DNA from: Lutibacter sp.
GTDB taxonomy: Bacteria > Bacteroidota > Bacteroidia > Flavobacteriales > Flavobacteriaceae
Assembly: GCA_030694935.1 (NCBI GenBank)
Contig: JAUYUA010000034.1
Coordinates: 1 to 64,000 of the forward strand
Reading direction: 5' to 3'
DNA length: 64,000 bases
The notes under the pieces are model-generated. The model saw only the letters and a program-made list of their open reading frames with translations. It was not told where the DNA came from and searched no databases. The position numbers and the translations under genes were made by a program. This document shows, in pieces, positions 61,639 through 64,000 of this stretch (position 1 is the first letter of the stretch; every line of letters starts with the position of its first letter).

Positions 61639-62131
61639 CTCTTTTTTCAAGTTCAATAATTTCCAAATTGGTAATAGTATCTTCATGAATTTCAAACCGA
61701 AGCATCGTTCTTACCGTATGAAATCCGTATTTTCCTGCCGCTCCCGGATTCATATGCAGCAAATTCAGTTTTTTGTCAAACATCACTTTTAAAATATGCG
61801 AGTGGCCGGTGATAAACAATTTTGGGGTGTTTGTGGCAATTTCTTCCTTTACTCTCGGATTGTAATTGTTCGGGTAACCGCCAATGTGCGTCATCCAAAC
61901 CGTTACTTTTTCAATGATAAACTTGTTGTCCAACGGAAATTCGGCCCGCATCACACCATCGTCAATATTTCCGTATACTGCCCGTAAAGGTTTTAGCTTT
62001 TTCAAGGCATCAACCACCTCAAATGAGCCAATATCGCCCACGTGCCAAACCTCATCAGCCTTTTTTACAAACTTTAAAATTTGGTCATCAATATAGCCGT
62101 GGGTATCAGAAAGCAATAAAATTTTTTTCAT
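61634..62131 (-). CDS. YfcE/MJ0936-type metallophosphoesterase
   Basis: The 165-residue protein contains the whole dimetal set: LLSDTHGY, WHVGDIGS, VYGNIDDG, MTHIGGYP and FITGHSHIL. Relatives are phosphodiesterases of unspecified biological substrate. It is divergent from truA, 11 bases from the truA promoter. Confidence 0.9.
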   Translation of the reverse strand: MKKILLLSDTHGYIDDQILKFVKKADEVWHVGDIGSFEVVDALKKLKPLRAVYGNIDDGVMRAEFPLDNKFIIEKVTVWMTHIGGYPNNYNPRVKEEIATNTPKLFITGHSHILKVMFDKKLNLLHMNPGAAGKYGFHTVRTMLRFEIHEDTITNLEIIELEKRA

Positions 62132-62142
62132 TTATTGTGAAA

Positions 62143-62172
62143 TTTGGAACTCACAAATATGGCGTATATTTG
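62143..62172 (+). promoter_or_regulatory. truA promoter, inside the ORF-track reading frame
   Basis: TTTG (62143-62146), an 18-base spacer and TATATTTG (62165-62172) form a full consensus. A transcript from here starts near 62177, downstream of the ATG at 62159, which rules out the longer truA start. Confidence 0.7.
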
Positions 62173-62197
62173 CAACTGCACAAAAATAGCATTTCAA

Positions 62198-62950
62198 TTG
62201 AGATATTTTATCAAACTAGCATATAAAGGAACCAATTATCACGGATGGCAAGTGCAGCCCAACGCGATAACGGTGCAGGAATTGTTGAACAAAGCATTCT
62301 CAACCATATTCCGGTCAACTCTAGAAATTGTTGGCGCGGGAAGAACCGATACCGGTGTTCACGCCGAAGAATTTTTTGCGCATGTGGATATTGAAAATGA
62401 ATTTAATCCGCAAGAAATTATTTATAAATTGAATGGATTATTGCCCGATGACATTGTGGTTTACGATATTTTTGAGACCACAGAAAATGCCCACGCGCGT
62501 TTTGATGCCTCCAGCAGAAGTTATGAATACCGAATATATTTAGGAAAAAATCCGTTTTTAACCGAAACCGCCTGGCAGTTAATCAATACAAAATTGTCGA
62601 CTAAAAAAATGAACGAAGCGGCCGAAATTTTAAAAACCCACACCAATTTTAAGTGTTTTTCACGCTCAAATTCCGACGTAAGAACCTATAATTGCAATAT
62701 AATGCAGGCCGGTTGGAAACAAAACGATCAATTGTTGGTGTTTCATATTACAGCCGATCGCTTTTTACGAAATATGGTGCGTGCCATTGTGGGCACTTTA
62801 ATTGAAATAGGAAAAGGAAAAATGACATTGGATGAATTTATACAAGTTATTGAAAGTGAAAACAGGTGCAACGCCGGACCGTCAGCGCCAGCGCAAGGAT
62901 TATTTTTAACGCAGGTAACTTATCCAAAAACAATCAGTAAAAATGAGTAA
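62198..62950 (+). CDS. truA: tRNA pseudouridine synthase A
   Basis: The 250-residue enzyme has the catalytic aspartate in VGAGRTDTGVHAEE, the N-terminal YKGTNYHGWQVQP and the C-terminal ADRFLRNMVRAIVGT. It makes pseudouridine at tRNA positions 38-40. Family members begin (M)RYFIEF-like; here LRYFIKLAYKG starts with TTG at 62198, which I take as the true start. Both upstream starts (TTG 62144, ATG 62159) overlap the promoter. The ABC exporter gene starts 8 bases before its end. Confidence 0.93.
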   Translation: MRYFIKLAYKGTNYHGWQVQPNAITVQELLNKAFSTIFRSTLEIVGAGRTDTGVHAEEFFAHVDIENEFNPQEIIYKLNGLLPDDIVVYDIFETTENAHARFDASSRSYEYRIYLGKNPFLTETAWQLINTKLSTKKMNEAAEILKTHTNFKCFSRSNSDVRTYNCNIMQAGWKQNDQLLVFHITADRFLRNMVRAIVGTLIEIGKGKMTLDEFIQVIESENRCNAGPSAPAQGLFLTQVTYPKTISKNE

Positions 62951-64000
62951 AAAAGTTACAGGCAACGCTTTTGACGCAAAAATATTTAACCGCTTATTGG
63001 GTTTTTCCAAAAAATACCGATGGGAATTTTTTATAGGCACTTTTTCGGCAATTTTACTGTCGCTGGCTACCGTTGCACGGCCAATATTATTGCAGGAAAT
63101 TGTGAATATCTACTTCAAAAATAAGGATAAAGAAGGAATTTTATACTTCTCAATGTTGATGGTTGTTTTTTTAATAGCCGAAGTTTTATTGCAGTTTATT
63201 TTTATTTATAAAGTGAATTGGCTGGGGCAGCATATTATTAAAGACATCAGGGTGCAGTTGAACAAGCATATGCTGCAATTTAAAATGTCGTATTTCGACA
63301 ATTCTTCCGTGGGAAAATTGGTGACGCGTTTGGTTTCAGATACTGAAACAATCGCGCAATTTTTCGGTCAGGGATTGTTTATGATCATCAGTGATTTGTT
63401 AAAAATGCTGGTGGTGGCCATTGTGATGCTTTGGATGAACTGGAGAATGGCATTGATCGCGTTTATTGTGCTTCCGGTTTTGATTTATGCCACAAAATTA
63501 TTTCAAATTGCCATTAAATCTGCTTTTCAGGAAGTGCGGATTCAAGTGGCGAATTTAAATGGTTTTGTGCAAGAACGCGTTACGGGAATGAAAATAGTGC
63601 AATTGTTTAACCACGAAAAAGCGGAATACGATAAATTTGTCAAAATCAATGATTTGCACAAAAAAGCAAACATCAGAACAGTTTGGTATTATTCTATTTT
63701 CTTTCCAATTGCCGAAATTTTGGCTTCTATTTCTGTCGGATTGTTGGTTTGGTATGGCGGCTTGGATATTGTAAATAACGGAACAACGGAAATCGGACAA
63801 ATAATCGCATTTATTATGATGGCTCAAATGTTATTTAGGCCGTTAAACCAGATTGCCGATAAATTTAACACGCTGCAATTGGGAATGGTTGCCGGAGACA
63901 GGGTTTTTGAAGTGTTGGACACCAAAGATCAAATTGCCCAAACCGGAGATTTGGAAGCTAAAAGTTTTAAAGGCGATATTGAATTTAAAGATGTTCGTTT
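62943..64000 (+). CDS. ABC exporter, membrane-fused permease-ATPase, 3' part cut by window
   Basis: The frame starts at ATG 62943 (MSKKVTGNAFDAKIFNRLLG), overlaps the truA stop and runs off the right edge after about 352 residues. The visible part is a six-helix type-1 exporter domain: helices near residues 30-50, 65-90, 140-160 and 255-275, with the coupling segment MLQFKMSYFDNSSVGKLVTRLVSDTE and FVQERVTGMKIVQLFN. The ATP-binding half would follow beyond the window (the last visible FKGDIEFKDVR begins it). It is MsbA/YheI-like; the substrate cannot be told. The ORF track missed it because it has no stop here. Confidence 0.9.
   Translation, partial: MSKKVTGNAFDAKIFNRLLGFSKKYRWEFFIGTFSAILLSLATVARPILLQEIVNIYFKNKDKEGILYFSMLMVVFLIAEVLLQFIFIYKVNWLGQHIIKDIRVQLNKHMLQFKMSYFDNSSVGKLVTRLVSDTETIAQFFGQGLFMIISDLLKMLVVAIVMLWMNWRMALIAFIVLPVLIYATKLFQIAIKSAFQEVRIQVANLNGFVQERVTGMKIVQLFNHEKAEYDKFVKINDLHKKANIRTVWYYSIFFPIAEILASISVGLLVWYGGLDIVNNGTTEIGQIIAFIMMAQMLFRPLNQIADKFNTLQLGMVAGDRVFEVLDTKDQIAQTGDLEAKSFKGDIEFKDVR

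Noticed and set aside
1-64000. CRISPR arrays, intact transposases, rRNA and tRNA genes
   Set aside because: None were seen. The only tRNA-like sequence is the tRNA-like domain of tmRNA, and the direct repeats found are too few and too irregular for a CRISPR array.

Overview
The window comes from a member of the Bacteroidota, most likely a Flavobacteriaceae relative. It is AT-rich. Promoters read TTTG-N18/19-TAnnTTTG, the Bacteroidetes primary-sigma pattern, and Shine-Dalgarno sites are poor. It carries a SusC/SusD pair, TonB-linked beta-barrels and a tmRNA whose tag ends NYALAA. Species cannot be fixed from sequence reading alone.

Layout. 1-4.3 kb: a truncated class II ribonucleotide reductase, a small membrane protein, a DUF3820 protein overlapping an alanine/saccharopine dehydrogenase-type oxidoreductase, and the tmRNA gene ssrA. 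4.3-11.84 kb: an apparent genomic island in the 3' end of ssrA. The last bases of ssrA (15 bp) are repeated exactly at 11823, and a degenerate copy lies at 6564. Cargo is a HipBA-type toxin-antitoxin pair, an N-terminal remnant of a tyrosine recombinase, a TonB-receptor-like beta-barrel, a VKOR-DsbA fusion and a small secreted cysteine protein with an internal duplication. 12-40 kb: a large amino-sugar and peptidoglycan salvage locus. On the minus strand it holds GH20 hexosaminidase, NagX, a NagP-like transporter, a NagB-PIG-L fusion and SusD/SusC. On the plus strand it holds two DeoR-type regulators (about 89% identical), two sodium-solute symporters, a GNAT, a class C serine hydrolase, MurQ, AnmK, an FAD/Fe-S D-lactate dehydrogenase-type enzyme, a dipeptide epimerase and a NagZ/serine-hydrolase fusion. 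40.1-40.5 kb: two tandem copies of a small RNA gene of about 70 nt with its own promoter and intrinsic terminator. 40.5-53.9 kb: mostly housekeeping and envelope genes (YgjV-like, FtsE, TPR protein, barrel protein, M28 peptidase, amidohydrolase, FUSC protein, NTF2-like lipoprotein, CDGSH protein). 53.9-60.7 kb: a complete trpEGDCFBA operon preceded by a 17-residue leader peptide with three consecutive Trp codons and an attenuator. 60.7-64 kb: DUF2807 protein, phosphoesterase, TruA and a truncated ABC exporter.

How the genes work together. The salvage locus reads as one pathway. SusCD and secreted glycosidases capture and cut muropeptides or amino sugars. Symporters and NagP import them. AnmK and MurQ turn anhydro-MurNAc into GlcNAc-6-P plus D-lactate. 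The FAD/Fe-S enzyme can oxidise the lactate, the epimerase handles L-Ala-D-Glu, and NagB with its PIG-L domain finishes GlcNAc-6-P, possibly replacing the NagA that is not seen here. The paired DeoR regulators and repeated ATTTGC(A/G)T-type motifs in their promoters suggest common control. All functions are inferred from sequence motifs; no database search was run.
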